From: Brachionus manjavacas
Lineage: Eukaryota; Rotifera; Eurotatoria; Ploima; Brachionidae
NCBI GenBank assembly: GCA_019054805.1
Contig: JAHQIY010000010.1
Location: 2,773,501-2,837,500, forward strand
Direction: 5' to 3'
Length of the DNA stretch: 64,000 bases
Below are positions 22,893-33,977 of this stretch, piece by piece (the stretch's first letter is position 1; every line of letters starts with the position of its first letter). Under the pieces are notes generated by a model. That model ran no database searches and had not been told where the DNA came from. It was given only the letters and a program-made list of their open reading frames with translations. Made by a program: the position numbers and the translations under genes.

Positions 22893-23956
22893 TTGCGCAA
22901 GTTAAAACAACAGCACTAGCTAAATTTGACTTTTTCGACCCCAAATTCTTGGAAACCTAGGAAAGCCAATTTTTAGGGGTTAAAAAAATGTTTTTTGCCT
23001 AGCAAAGATTAGCACCAAAATTTTTAGTTGTATCCTTTGGTTCTAAAAATCTAATAATTTTTTGTAAAAAAACATAGTTATTATTGAAAAGATTGTTTAT
23101 TATACATTATTTTTTTTTGTTTTTAGATTATCAAACAATAAAGTTAGTTGATACTTTTTAATATTCTGCCGACTTTATCTTAGATTCTTAAAACTGCACT
23201 TTCGTTTTTTTTATAAGCTTGAAAACAACGCCAAAATCTTCTTATTAATTTAATACATAAACCTTTGTCCATGAAATCTTTTTAAAAAATACCAAAAACC
23301 TTTTGGTTTGATAATCTAAAAAACAAAAAAAAATAAACGTAATGACTTCTAGCCAGTTACTTTATATTTTCTTAATAAATTAGTGTAAATTAACAAAAAT
23401 GAGCTAAATAATTTATTCAGAATTGTTTCCGATTTATGATTCTTTAAAAAAAATGAATTAGGGGGTAAACCAAGGACGAGATACAAAAATAGTGAAAAAC
23501 TTAAAAATTTTCGTCTCTAGTCAATTTTAATAATCAAAACTCATTTTTTAAAAACAAATAAATACACAATTTTGTAGCTTAGAAAAAGAGCTTTGAAATA
23601 AGTATAATAATTGATTATGTTTAAAAAATCCATTAGATTTTAAGAACTAAAAGGATACAACTTAAAATTATCTTATCTTTGAGAGGGGCTAGCAAAAAAA
23701 CATTTTTTAACCCCTAAAAAATTGGCTTTCCTAGGTTTCCATATATGGCAAGTTTTTTTTCCCATTCTGCATTTCTGAAAATAATTGCGTAATTACATTT
23801 CAAATTTTAACATGCTTAAGTATTGAGTTTTAATGAAACAACGAAATCACAAAATTTCAAAAAATTTAAATAGAAAAAAAAACTTGCCGTATGCAGAAAA
23901 AGAATTTGTGGTCGAATAAGTCGAATTTAGATGGTGCTGTAGTTTTGACCTGCGCG
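22893..23956. mobile_element. Inverted-repeat element, 1.06 kb, copy 1
   Basis: Outer arms pair GCGCAAGTTAAAAC...CAGCACTAGCTAAATTTGAC with the reverse complement near 23905-23956. Inner arms pair GAAACCTAGGAAAGCCAATT...TTAGTTGTATCC (22951-23040) with 23640-23735. A nested smaller inverted repeat lies inside (AGATTATCAAAC at about 23126 and GTTTGATAATCT at about 23308). Only short frames are present, for example a 30-codon minus frame from an ATG near 23274 (MDKGLCIKLIRRFWRCFQAY). The whole element is duplicated at 26352-27420. Confidence 0.55.
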
Positions 23957-25304
23957 AGCCTTGTGTAGAGTTCTTTTTACAGTTAAATAGTTAATTAAAT
24001 TAAAATTAAAAAAATTTATATTATTTCTTAAAAAATTGAAATTAGAGATAAAAACAAATAAAAAAAGGAATTGGTATTTATCTTTTTTTTTATTTGCATT
24101 TAAAATTAAACTTTTATTCTAAAATTAATGTTCACAAAAAATAAAAACTGGACTCGAAAAATTTTTTTATTTTTCTATTTATCTATTTTGGTCACCAAAT
24201 ATGTGACCAGAGATTATGTGGACAAAATATTCACATTTTCCACTAGACCCTTTATTTTTTTTTAAAATAAATTTGAAACATCGCACTTTTTAAATGCTTT
24301 TTCAAACTTTCATGAAAATTTTCATTTAAAGACGAAAATACACCATTTGATTTCGCAAGAAATACAATTTTGGACTATTTCTTTATTAATTGATATAAAA
24401 TGATTTAGTAATTAATTTTTGGCCTAAATGCAAATTGTGCAAAATTTTTCCCCTAATTAATATTGTCTAATTAAATCTTGACAAAAAAGATTGTCTAAAA
24501 AAAACTCTTCTAATTAATCAGTCAAAATGAGGCTAACGAATATTTAAAAAAAAAATTTTCTCTTTATTTAAATTATGACAATTTAATTCTTTTTATGAAA
24601 ATTATAAATTATTTATTTACATTAACAGAACAATTTAAAATCTAAACTCAGACTAATTTAACTTTTTCAAAAATTTTTTTTTATTTTTTTACATTGTGTG
24701 GTATCAAAAATCAATCATGTGGCTGAAAGGAATGACCAAATCTCCACTCCAAGCGTCCAAGGTTTCGCCTAAATTATTTTTTAAATAAATAAATAAAATA
24801 AATGAGGTTTATGAAAGAAAAATAGCACCTTTTTTAATATTTTTTATCTTTATTTTGACTGTTTAAAAACAATCTTAAAAAAATACCAAGAAATTTTTTT
24901 AAGATTTTTTTAAACCATTTTATGGTATAATTTCGATTATTACTTAGAGCTAGTATATCAATTTTAAGAAAGTTACGATTTTCAAATATTTGAAATTTTT
25001 TCAAATTTTTTATCTTTAAGAAAATATCCTGAAATTGAAAATTTTGATTTTTTTCATATTATCCCATATCCTTTTGTGATATTCAATCTAAATTTCCTTT
25101 TTTTTTTCTAATTTTTGATCATTAATTTTATTTTGCCAAAATAATGAAGTACCGTAAATCCTTGCAAATTACCCTGGGTTGCTGGTGTATAAGCCATAAG
25201 CCCAGTGTCCAAGACTCGGTTAAAACCCTGGTTCATTTTCGCTTTAACTCCTGGGATAATTTCAGAAATTTGAATTCTTTAGGCCAAGCTTAAAATATTT
25301 TTTT

Positions 25305-25785
25305 TATTTAGTTTTTTTATTAACCAACTTAATTAAAAAAATAATTTTGATTCTACCCCTGGTTTCTGATTTATTTATTTAATAATTCAAAAACAAATTA
25401 AAAAAAGCTTTTTTTACAAATTACCCCACCCATTTAACACCAAAACTCCATTAAGTACCTTACAAGGAATTTCGGTACCTAAATTTAAGTCTTTAAAAAA
25501 TTATTTATGATCGAACATTATTGGAAACAAATTCTACTTCTTTAATCCGAATAGCGATTTTTTGCATTTTGAAGTGCATCTGTCCTCTTTCTCAGTACCA
25601 GGGTCTGAATCATCTATTTAGACATTTTCTAGCTTATTCATTATCTAGTAAACATTTGACAAACTCAAATGAAAAATCAATCATTCTAAATATTTCTTAA
25701 AAAGTATTTATCTCTTTGGCACATTGGTGTTTTTTTAAAAATTTAATTTCAATTATTAATTTAAAACAAAATACAATTTATTTTT
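25305..25785. other. 0.48 kb block present only in duplicate B2
   Basis: Inserted between GCCAAGCTTAAAATATTTTT and TTTTTTTTCATAATTAAGG, which are adjacent in copy B1 apart from about 25 bp. No inverted repeats or target duplication could be fixed. The minus strand has an acidic, cysteine-containing scrap (DDSDPGTEKEDRCTSKCKKS), reminiscent of the acidic parts of the other element ORFs. An insertion in B2 or a deletion in B1 are both possible. Confidence 0.45.
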
Positions 25786-26351
25786 TTTCATAATTAAGGA
25801 TTATATATAAAAAATATTCCACTTGAAGTCATTGAAATTTTAACTGTCAACTAATTCAAAAAAGATGTGATATTTTCAAGTTTGAGATCAAAAAATCCTC
25901 GTCGTCCTCTTCATCATTTAACCCTATTCTTTTTGGGATTAATCCAATCCTTTTATAAAACTTTTCTACTTTTTTATTTATTTATTTCAATTTAATCATT
26001 TGACTTTATAATAAGGGTATGAACTTGGATTTCTGTGCATCTAGCTATCAAAAATTTCTTCTTTGTAAAACATCTTTAAAAATTAAATCAGCTTTAAAAA
26101 CTTGGTAACTTACTCACTGGCTTTGTTGACCAGAATAGCTTTCATTTCTAATCCCACTCCTAAAAGTACTTATTCCAAAATTAATGAAAATTTTAAAATT
26201 TCTAAAATTTCTCTTTTTCCAATTTTCAATTGAAATTTTTCCCAAATTTTGAATTTTTTATCTAAAATTAGTGAAATATAAGGCTTTACTTAACAAGAAT
26301 TCAAAGCATAAATTTAGTTAAGAATTAAAAAAAAAATTATTTAAAATTATT

Positions 26352-27420
26352 TGCGCAAGTTAAAACAACAGCACTAGCTAAATTTGACTTTTTCGACCCC
26401 AAATTCTTGGAAACCTAGGAAAGCCAATTTTTAGGGGGGTTAAAAAAATGTTTTTTTTGCCTAGCAAAGATTAGCACCAAAATTTTTAGTTGTATCCTTT
26501 GGTTCTAAAAATCTAATAATTTTTTGTAAAAAAACATAGTTATTATTGAAAAGATTGTTTATTATACATTATTTTTTTTTGTTTTTAGATTATCAAACAA
26601 TAAAGTTAGTTGATACTTTTTAATATTCTGCCGACTTTATCTTAGATTCTTAAAACTGCACTTTCGTTTTTTATAAGCTTGAAAACAACGCCAAAATCTT
26701 CTTATTAATTTAATACATAAACCTTTGTCCATGAAATCTTTTTAAAAAATACCAAAAACCTTTTGGTTTGATAATCTAAAAAACAAAAAAAAATAAACGT
26801 AATGACTTCTAGCCAGTTACTTTATATTTTCTTAATAAATTAGTGTAAATTAACAAAAATGAGCTAAATAATTTATTCAGAATTGTTTCCGATTTATGAT
26901 TCTTTAAAAAAAATGAATTAGGGGGTAAACCAAGGACGAGATACAAAAATAGTGAAAAACTTAAAAATTTTCGTCTCTAGTCAATTTTAATAATCAAAAC
27001 TCATTTTTTTAAAAACAAATAAATACACAATTTTGTAGCTTAGAAAAAGAGCTTTGAAATAAGTATAATAATTGATTATGTTTAAAAAATCCATTAGATT
27101 TTAAGAACTAAAAGGATACAACTTAAAATTATCTTATCTTTGAGAGGGGCTAGCAAAAAAAAACATTTTTTAACCCCCCTAAAAAATTGGCTTTCCTAGG
27201 TTTCCATATATGGCAAGTTTTTTTTCCCATTCTGCATTTCTGAAAATAATTGCGTAATTACATTTCAAATTTTAACATGCTTAAGTATTGAGTTTTAATG
27301 AAACAACGAAATCACAAAATTTCAAAAAATTTAAATAGAAAAAAAAACTTGCCGTATGCAGAAAAAGAATTTGTGGTCGAATAAGTCGAATTTAGATGGT
27401 GCTGTAGTTTTGACCTGCGC
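26352..27420. mobile_element. Inverted-repeat element, 1.07 kb, copy 2
   Basis: Duplicate of 22893-23956. The arms are preserved and differ by small homopolymer indels. Confidence 0.55.
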
Positions 27421-27521
27421 GAGCCTTGTGTAGAGTTCTTTTTACAGTTAAATAGTTAATTAAATTAAAATTAAAAAAATTTATATTATTTCTTAAAAAA
27501 TTGAAATTAGAGATAAAAACA

Positions 27522-29080
27522 AAAAAATGGAAAAAAATATGCTATCATGCACCTTTTTTGCCTAAACTAAAATCTTTAATTTTTTTTTTAAATCAACAAT
27601 CAAATTAAAATTTTGATGATGTTTAATATTTTGTGTTTTAAGTCCATCAAAAATTTTATTTTAGAAAAAATAAATTAACAACTGTTGTAGACTCGCATTA
27701 ATATATTTTTATTGGGTTGAGGACGATTTTATAGTTAAAGAAAATTTAAGACTCACAAATTTATTAAATTAAAAAAAGAAAATTACTTTATGAGCTACGG
27801 CTCAGTCCGCAAAAAAAAATCGAATTTTGAAATAATTTTAATTTTTTCTTGCGTAAATTGAGATCAGTTGGTTTTTGCAGAATAGCTTATGCTTACTGAT
27901 CAGATTTTGCCTGATTACACATACTGTGAACATAAAATACAATAACTGACTTTGACTTTTATTTGGGACTTTAAAACAACTCTGCCATGATCACGAAAAA
28001 ATTTAAAAAACAATAATCTCTTTCAACATTTCTAAATTCAAAATTAAATGATAAAAAATTTAATTTTTTAAACAACAAGCTAATCTATATCAAATAGTTT
28101 TTTCTTTAAAAAAAACATCACAAGATTCTATGATTGAAGTTAAAAAAGCCCCAAGTAAACACACTGATGGTAGAGCCTGTTATTTGAATTTTGATTTTAA
28201 ATTTAAGATTCAAATAATAATTTTTTTACTTTAGAAAAATCTATTAATGTTATTTTTATCAATTTATTTTTCGAATTTTATCGAAAAATAATATTTAATT
28301 ATGGAAAATCAGGGTTTAAACGATTTGAAATGGTCTGACCAAGTAGAAAAAAAATCTGAAAAAATCTTTTTTTTTTTAAATAAGACTTAAATTTAAATTT
28401 CCATTAATAATTGCAAAAAAAATTAATTAAAAAAAAAAATATATCCCCCTTTTTTAATTAATTTTTTATATCTGAAATTTACGTCGATGTCAAAATTTTT
28501 TTTAACTCAATTTTACAATAATTATATAAAACCATATAAAAAAAAAGTTTATTTATTAGATTCGAGCAATCTATCACCTATGAGATTAAAATTTGAAGCT
28601 TTTTCTTTATCATTATTATTTTTTACCAAAATTTAATTTTAATTTTTAACAAAAAATCGTAAAAACTAAAGCATTAAATGTTCATTGTTGTTTAAAACTT
28701 CTCAGGTAACAAAAAAGCTCATTTTCTATTCAAACCATTAATTAATGGTTAATTTGACATTTCTGGTAATTCCAAAATCACTAACAAAAAAAGCCTTTCT
28801 TACCACTGTTCTGTTCGATTAGCAGTTTTAAATTTAAAATTAAACATATAAATTGAAAAATTAAATGCAAACAGCTTAGTGAATAAAATTATACGCTAAA
28901 TTTTACAGGTAATTTTGAATGGAAAAAAATAATTTGAAAATTAGCAAAATAAATTCAAATGCTTAACAACAAATATTTTATTTTTGAGTCATGATTTTTA
29001 CCTCATGTTCTAAAGTTTCATAAAAAGATATTTTAAGTCTTACTTTTATTAAATAAAGCAACCAAGTTACCTGCACAAGT
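27522..29080. other. 3' flank of the BRAT1-like gene, non-coding
   Basis: AT-rich with no convincing ORF. It must include the 3' UTR of the minus-strand gene. Confidence 0.35.
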
Positions 29081-30076
29081 TTAATAGCAATCAGGCGCTT
29101 TCTGGTCATCCCAGTCAAACTGGTATGCACTAATTATGTCATCCAAAATTGCTGCTTCATTCATTGCATAGAGATCGCTGCTTTGACTCGAGATCGACAA
29201 CTTTTGCTCCAACAAATCCAAGCTGGTCTCATTAAACTTGTCCAAATTGTAACTGAGCGCACTCTCTTCACATCCGACTGCTATCCACTTTAGCTCTCGC
29301 TTAAGTCTACTCACCAGACCTGTCTTTGGCTCATTCAAAATCGGCATCACAGACTCAAAATCGAAATTTAATTTTATCTTGGTCAAAATTTTGCAGCTAG
29401 CTTTGACCACGTGTTGATCAGCATCATCTAGACTTGTGGCCAAGCTAGCGCATATTGCAGCAATGTGGCCGTCTTTTTGTCGCATCAAATCCTCCAACAC
29501 TTTGTCAAAATAGTCAATGCAGTACAGCTGGCACTGCCAGTCGTGTTCATAGAGCAAGAAATAGCAAAAAAACTCGCCTATGTGCTCATTTGGATTAAGA
29601 GAAAAAAATTTGGATAAAAATTTTAGATACTCTCTTCTCAGAAGAGCCTCTGACTCGGACAAACACAAGAGCAACATTTTCTCCATCACTTGATCATTGA
29701 ACAACAAAGTATCGTAGCTGTTCAAGTCATTGAACAAGGCCAGAATCAAGTCTTTTACATCGGCATCGCATGTTTCACACATCACAGTCAAACATCTGCT
29801 CAGCAATCCCTCCAGGCCTTTTACACTCATTAATTTAAGCATGTAACGACTCAAATCCACATACACTTGCAAATCGCTTAAACCCAAAGCTTTGAAATCA
29901 ACTTTTTCCAAAACTTGACTAGATCCAAGGGCGGCTAGCTTTAGAAATTCAAGGCTCAACTCCCCATCTAATTTGAAATAAAAGACTTCCTCTACGCCTT
30001 GGTTTATCTGTGCTAGAAGACTGGCGTCAGTGTTCTTGACTTCGAAATAGTCTATTAAACATTCTAGGACATGTTT
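29081..30076 (-). CDS. BRAT1: BRAT1-like protein, C-terminal exon
   Basis: Open frame of 331 codons ending TAA. It has no proper ATG start, so it is an internal-to-last exon. The true 5' limit is probably a splice acceptor at TTTAATAG (exon from 30051) or CCTAG just upstream; a TGA at 30077-30079 closes the frame beyond. The sequence is helical throughout (HEAT/ARM type, e.g. DADQHVVKASCKILTKIKLN), then LDDIISAYQFDWD, and it ends APDCY. From the literature as I recall it, the C-terminal tail of BRAT1 inserts into the active site of the Integrator nuclease INTS11, with a cysteine coordinating zinc, and a Cys-Tyr end is conserved. The DCY end here matches. With the exon at 33978-34976 it forms one gene of about 660 residues, compared with about 820 in human BRAT1. 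Confidence 0.65.
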   Translation of the reverse strand, partial: KHVLECLIDYFEVKNTDASLLAQINQGVEEVFYFKLDGELSLEFLKLAALGSSQVLEKVDFKALGLSDLQVYVDLSRYMLKLMSVKGLEGLLSRCLTVMCETCDADVKDLILALFNDLNSYDTLLFNDQVMEKMLLLCLSESEALLRREYLKFLSKFFSLNPNEHIGEFFCYFLLYEHDWQCQLYCIDYFDKVLEDLMRQKDGHIAAICASLATSLDDADQHVVKASCKILTKIKLNFDFESVMPILNEPKTGLVSRLKRELKWIAVGCEESALSYNLDKFNETSLDLLEQKLSISSQSSDLYAMNEAAILDDIISAYQFDWDDQKAPDCY

Positions 30077-30199
30077 TCATCTGAAAATTTAGCGGACATT
30101 TTTTACTTTAAGTTTTATGTTAGTTAATTAATCTTATAAAAAGCGATTGAAAGTGTTGAGCGAGCAAAAGAGTCCAACTTAGGGTTAAACTTAATAAAT

Positions 30200-30420
30200 A
30201 AGGCTTAATGGAAAAATGGACCATGAATGATAATTTTCAATCAATTTTTCATTTGGGCTTTTTGCTTGGCAGTGTTACCAAATTTACCTGGAAAAAAAAT
30301 ATAGAAAGAAAATTTAGAAGCCTCGAATTTTCAGTATTTCATTGTCTATTACTTCATACGTCTGATTTAGAATGGAACTTGGTTCTGGATGAATGATTTC
30401 AATTTTAGCTTAAATTCAAA
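30200..30420 (-). other. Possible small exon in the BRAT1-like intron
   Basis: After TTTAAG (about 30410) the minus strand reads KIEIIHPEPSSILNQTYEVI, then DNEILKIRGF and TAA, with candidate donors GTATGA and GTAATA before the stop. A second acceptor TTTTTTTTCCAG lies near 30287. Phases do not connect cleanly to the BRAT1-like exons on either side. It may be a missing middle exon, a separate small gene or a repeat fragment. Confidence 0.2.
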
Positions 30421-30522
30421 TGAGGAAAAAAGTCAGAGAGATAAAAAAAAAGACCAAAATCTAAACCATTGCAGATTCGGTTCGGCCTCTATTTAAGTTT
30501 GAATTGAAAAAGTCTTAATACA

Positions 30523-30634
30523 AATCTACGAACCCATACTTGTCTTCCAAAGAAAACATCTGCAACCCAATCTCTGAGAAAAATTGTGGGGAGTTGTTTT
30601 ACTTTGAGAGATAAGTATGGGTCCGTGTTTCATC
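30523..30634. ncRNA. Long imperfect hairpin, miRNA-precursor-like
   Basis: Arms at 30523-30560 (ACGAACCCATACTTGTCTTC) and 30593-30634 (in reverse complement ACGGACCCATACTTATCTCT) pair over about 36 nt with few mismatches. The stem continues inward through CAACCCAAT and ATTGTGGGG to a small loop around CTCTGAGAAAA. The overall length of about 110 nt and near-complete pairing resemble a pri-miRNA hairpin or a tiny hairpin transposon. It sits in the intron of the BRAT1-like gene. No expression can be shown from sequence. Confidence 0.4.
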
Positions 30635-31091
30635 TAAAAAATGGAGGTACGTGTTTTAGTAATAACCATTTTTTTAAGATATTAAAATCTTTTTTCTTGC
30701 TTATTTTTTTAACAATAAAAAATAATTGCAAAAAAATCTTTAATTAAGAAACCCAAATTTTATCTAATGCTTTAAAAAATTTTTGATAGATGCTAAATTT
30801 AAACCATTTGTTTGATTGATATTCGAATTAATTAGAATTATTCGAAGAATACCCTCGTCCTTTTTTTTTTAACTCAATATTTTAAATGTTTTAATTTTTA
30901 ATCCAAAAAACGTCCTTTTCTTTATTTAATCGAAAATTTCCTAATAAGAGTGCTGAAAAGAGAGATTAAACCGCTCGAAACTGTCCAAGTCCTAAACTGT
31001 TTTTCAAAAAAAAATATCGAGCATGAATTAATTTTCTTTTAATTTCTTATACTTATTTTTTCATTTTATTTTTTTTTAATAAATTTTTATT

Positions 31092-31120
31092 CTGAAGGAG
31101 CATTAGCTCAGTACAGATTA
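31092..31120 (+). repeat. LINE 3' end motif
   Basis: TCTGAAGGAGCATTAGCTCA then GTACAGATTAAATT. The GAGC-ATTA-GCTC stem-loop followed by an A-rich tail matches the other 3'-end copies in the window. 5'-truncated insertion. Confidence 0.5.
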
Positions 31121-31261
31121 AATTAAAAAAAAGAATTATGTGAATGCACTAAAGCTTGGCATCGGTAACTTAAGAACAAAAATATTGATATTTAAAAAAA
31201 AAGAATGACGAAAATTAAATGCAAGCATCACAAAAAAAAATTCGTGTCTTTTATACAACTC

Positions 31262-31263
31262 TG

Positions 31264-31299
<36 letters not shown>

Positions 31300-31514
31300 C
31301 CCTATTCTATCCTAGTGGATAATGGGGAGGCGCTCATCTCCTTTTCAAGTACCTTATTGAGCAACGGCTCCGTTCTGACACAGAGGCTACTGCGTCGAGT
31401 TGAACCCGTATTGCAGAGATATGCTGAAGATTTTTTTCACCCTCAGTGGGTTTTGAACCCTCGCTCCTCTACTTGCATGACTAACACGCAAACCATTCGG
31501 CTAATACGGGCTCC
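31262..31514 (-). mobile_element. tRNA-derived SINE, about 250 bp
   Basis: Read on the minus strand, it begins GGAGCCCGTATTAGCCGAAT, then GGTTTGCG. This contains an A-box-like TTAGCCGAATGGTT, with a B-box AGGGTTCAAAACCC about 50 nt later, the internal RNA polymerase III promoter layout of tRNA-headed SINEs. The body is GC-richer than the surroundings and ends in an (AAT)n tail at 31262-31298. TGATTATTATTATTA occurs at both borders and may be the target duplication. The anticodon arm is degenerate, so it is not a functional tRNA. The 99-codon plus frame across it is meaningless. Confidence 0.7.
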
Positions 31515-31878
31515 ATGATTATTATTATTACAATACTTTTTTTTTTCTTTTTTTTTTAACTGGCGTGAAGTTTTCACGTGAGTTAAAAAAAATTGAATTA
31601 GTTAAAAAAGATATTCAATGAAATTTTTTTTGTTGTATTGAAAAAAATTGAACAAAAAATGAATAGGAAAATAAAAAAAGTTGAATACAATCAAACTCTT
31701 CGTTTTTTGCTTTTCTGATTTTACCTTGATAAGCCTTAATTCATCTTATAATGAATGTGTGAAATTTTTTTTCATACATATCTTGCTATAGTCTTCTAAA
31801 TTAACACTATTTACACGGAAGCGCTACGAACATAAAGGCTTAAATAAAATTATCACCGCTTTTAAATATTGAAAGTTA

Positions 31879-33175
31879 CAGTGCTGCTACGATACCTTGA
31901 ATCCACCATTTTTACGTAAATTATGGTAAATTCACGATATTTTACCATATTTACCGTAAAATATGGTAATCTAATAAAGGGTATTTTTCGTAAAATAACG
32001 ATAATTAACGTAAAATACCGATAATTACTGTAAAATTCAGTGAAAAAAAAATTTCCAAAATTTCTCGAAAAAAACCGATTTTAATGAAAAAAATTTTTTT
32101 TTTGAATTTTTAAAAAAGGAAAAAAATTAAAATTTAATTGAATTTTGTGACAAAAATTGACGTAAATTTCGGTAAATTTTTGTAAAAAAAGGTAAAAATG
32201 GTAAAAATTCAACAGAATAGGAAAAATGGATTTTTTAAAATATCTCATTTTTTTTCTAAACAAATTATGAAAATTAATATTTAAACATTATTTACAGAAT
32301 AAATTTCATTTTCTACCTTTTTTTCTTTTTTTACTTTTAAGTTGTTAGCTGTCTTGTCCCAAGCTTCTTTGAATGTTGATCCTTTTGGAATAAATTTTAC
32401 AAGCCCAGTTTTTAAAAAAAATTTATATCTAACTTTTGATTTCAATTTAAGCATATTATTTTACTTTTGATATTAAGCATTTCAAAAAACTTTGACAGTT
32501 GAAAAATGTAAGAAATATATAAATCATCTTAAATATGTAAAAAATATTAAAAAATTTTATTATTTTAATTTTTTAAAAAAACATTTCTAGGTTGTTGAGA
32601 TTGTAAGTGAAAGAAATGGTAACTGGTCAGATCAATTAATTCTGATTGTATATCTTTTTTTTATAGAGCTCTATATAAATGATTTTTGATAATTTCTGTA
32701 TATAAGAAAATAATTTAACATTTTCGTACTTGATATTTTCAAATACTGATTTGGGAAAACAAATAATTGACAAATAAATATTAATTTTCATAATTTGTTT
32801 AGAAAAAAAATGAGATATTAAAAATCCATTTTTCCTATTCTGTTGAATTTTTACCATTTTTACCTTTTTTTACAAAAATTTACCGAAATTTACGTCAATT
32901 TTTGTCACAAAATTCAATTAAATTTTAATTTTTTTCCTTTTTTAAAAATTCAAAAAAAAATTTTTTTCATTAAAATCGGTTTTTTTCGAGAAATTTTGGA
33001 AATTTTTTTTTCACTGAATTTTACAGTAATTATCGGTATTTTACGTTAATTATCGTTATTTTACGAAAAATACCCTTTATTAGATTACCATATTTTACGG
33101 TAAATATGGTAAAATATCGTGAATTTACCATAATTTACGTAAAAATGGTGAATTCAAGGTATCGTAGCAGCACTG
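31879..33175 (-). mobile_element. Long-TIR (fold-back) element, hAT-like ends, 1.3 kb
   Basis: Two nearly identical inverted arms of about 400 bp (31879-32283 and 32774-33175) begin CAGTGCTGCTACGATACC. CAGTGCTG fits the CAGNGNTG consensus of hAT termini. The arms are rich in TTACGTAA-type repeats. The spacer of about 490 bp holds one small ORF (32281-32454 minus). The flanking octamers do not match, so the target duplication has decayed or the ends are slightly different. Plus and minus frames inside the arms are mirror artefacts. A shorter relative with the same kind of ends is at 54541-55259. Confidence 0.65.
32281..32454 (-). CDS. 57-aa basic peptide in the long-TIR element
   Basis: ATG at 32452-32454, no interruptions, TAA at 32281-32283, which lies at the inner border of the left arm. 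The sequence is MLKLKSKVRYKFFLKTGLVK, then FIPKGSTFKEAWDKTANNLK, then VKKEKKVENEIYSVNNV. It is strongly basic and lacks cysteines. FKEAWDKTANNLK looks like an amphipathic helix with a conserved-type Trp. It is the only ORF in the spacer on this strand. On the plus strand at 32591-32650 another scrap (VVEIVSERNGNWSDQLI) follows an acceptor-like TTTCTAG. No family recognised; a captured host exon or a fragment of a transposase are possible. Confidence 0.45.
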   Translation of the reverse strand: MLKLKSKVRYKFFLKTGLVKFIPKGSTFKEAWDKTANNLKVKKEKKVENEIYSVNNV

Positions 33176-33917
33176 TATTTAAACAATGAAAAAACTATTA
33201 TCGATTTAGAAAATTTCTGAGTATACAGTCCCTATATTTTTGACCGATGTTAAAAATCACCCAAAAGCTAAGCGTTGACCAAGCAAACAAAGACAAATAT
33301 CATATAAGAGGTAAATTTCTAAACGCAAAAGAATCGTACCTTGAGAAACAAGAATCCGAAATGTTAAAAGAATTCGAACACAAATTAATTAATTAAATTT
33401 TAACTCATTTACTAAACTTTTTGTTAATTCAATTTTTAAACTTTTATTCGGTTTTGTTTTTATTCACTTTTTTATTCTCTTATCTCTATGATTCAATTTT
33501 ATTTTGTTTTTTTTGTTACTTAGCTTTGTTTTATTCACTTTTTATTCAATAAATAATTCAATACAATTCAATTAATTTTTTATTGAATGAAAAAAAAAAT
33601 TGAATATTTTTCTAACTAATTCACTTAATTAATTAATTCACTTGAAAATTTCACGCCAGTTTTTTTTATTATTATTTTAATTATTATTATTATTAAAATA
33701 CTTTTTTTCAAGTAAAAATAGTAAAATTATCTTTTTTTTTCAAATAATTTAACTATTCATAATATAAAAATTGTATTTTTTTGAAAAAAAAAGATTTGAC
33801 CAAAAAGACCAATTTTTCAAAAAAGTTCCTTTAATTATTTAGGGTTACCTTTGAACTGTTGTTTTATTCGATGTGTCAATATGTCCAAAAAATTTTTTTT
33901 ATTATATTACTCTTCTA
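33176..33917. other. Intron of the BRAT1-like gene, AT-rich remainder
   Basis: Runs of TTATT and AATTAATT-type sequence, nothing coding. The whole span 30077-33977 is taken to be intronic for the BRAT1-like gene, subject to the possible small exon near 30.3 kb. Confidence 0.35.
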
Positions 33918-33977
33918 TCAATGAGCAACTTTGCACATCCTAATTATAATAAATATTCTATGTCCAAAATTACATAC

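Larger units (their letters stand above)
20463..24057. repeat. Tandem duplication B, copy 1 (3.6 kb)
   Basis: Begins at AATAAAAAAAGGAATTGG and is repeated from 24058. It differs from copy 2 mainly by two insertions: the AT-hook-like element at 21743-22366 is only here, and a 0.48 kb block at 25305-25785 is only in copy 2. Confidence 0.9.
24058..27521. repeat. Tandem duplication B, copy 2
   Basis: Near-identical to 20463-24057 apart from homopolymer changes, the missing element at the 21.7 kb site and the extra 25305-25785 block. The first 190 bp are the right end of the C2H2 TIR element. Confidence 0.9.

Noticed and set aside
31262..31514. A tRNA gene
   Set aside because: A and B boxes are present but the acceptor and anticodon stems do not close properly, and the sequence continues into a SINE body and tail.
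31219..31518. 99-codon plus-strand frame with a poly-Ile run
   Set aside because: It reads the SINE and its (ATT)n tail backwards; the Ile run is the microsatellite.
32081..33049. Frames of 60-73 codons in the arms of the long-TIR element
   Set aside because: The same peptide appears mirrored in both arms, with AT-rich, F/K/N-dominated composition; they reflect the inverted repeat, not a gene.
31879..33175. A confident 8-bp target duplication for the long-TIR element
   Set aside because: The flanking octamers GAAAGTTA and TATTTAAA differ, so hAT membership rests on the termini only.
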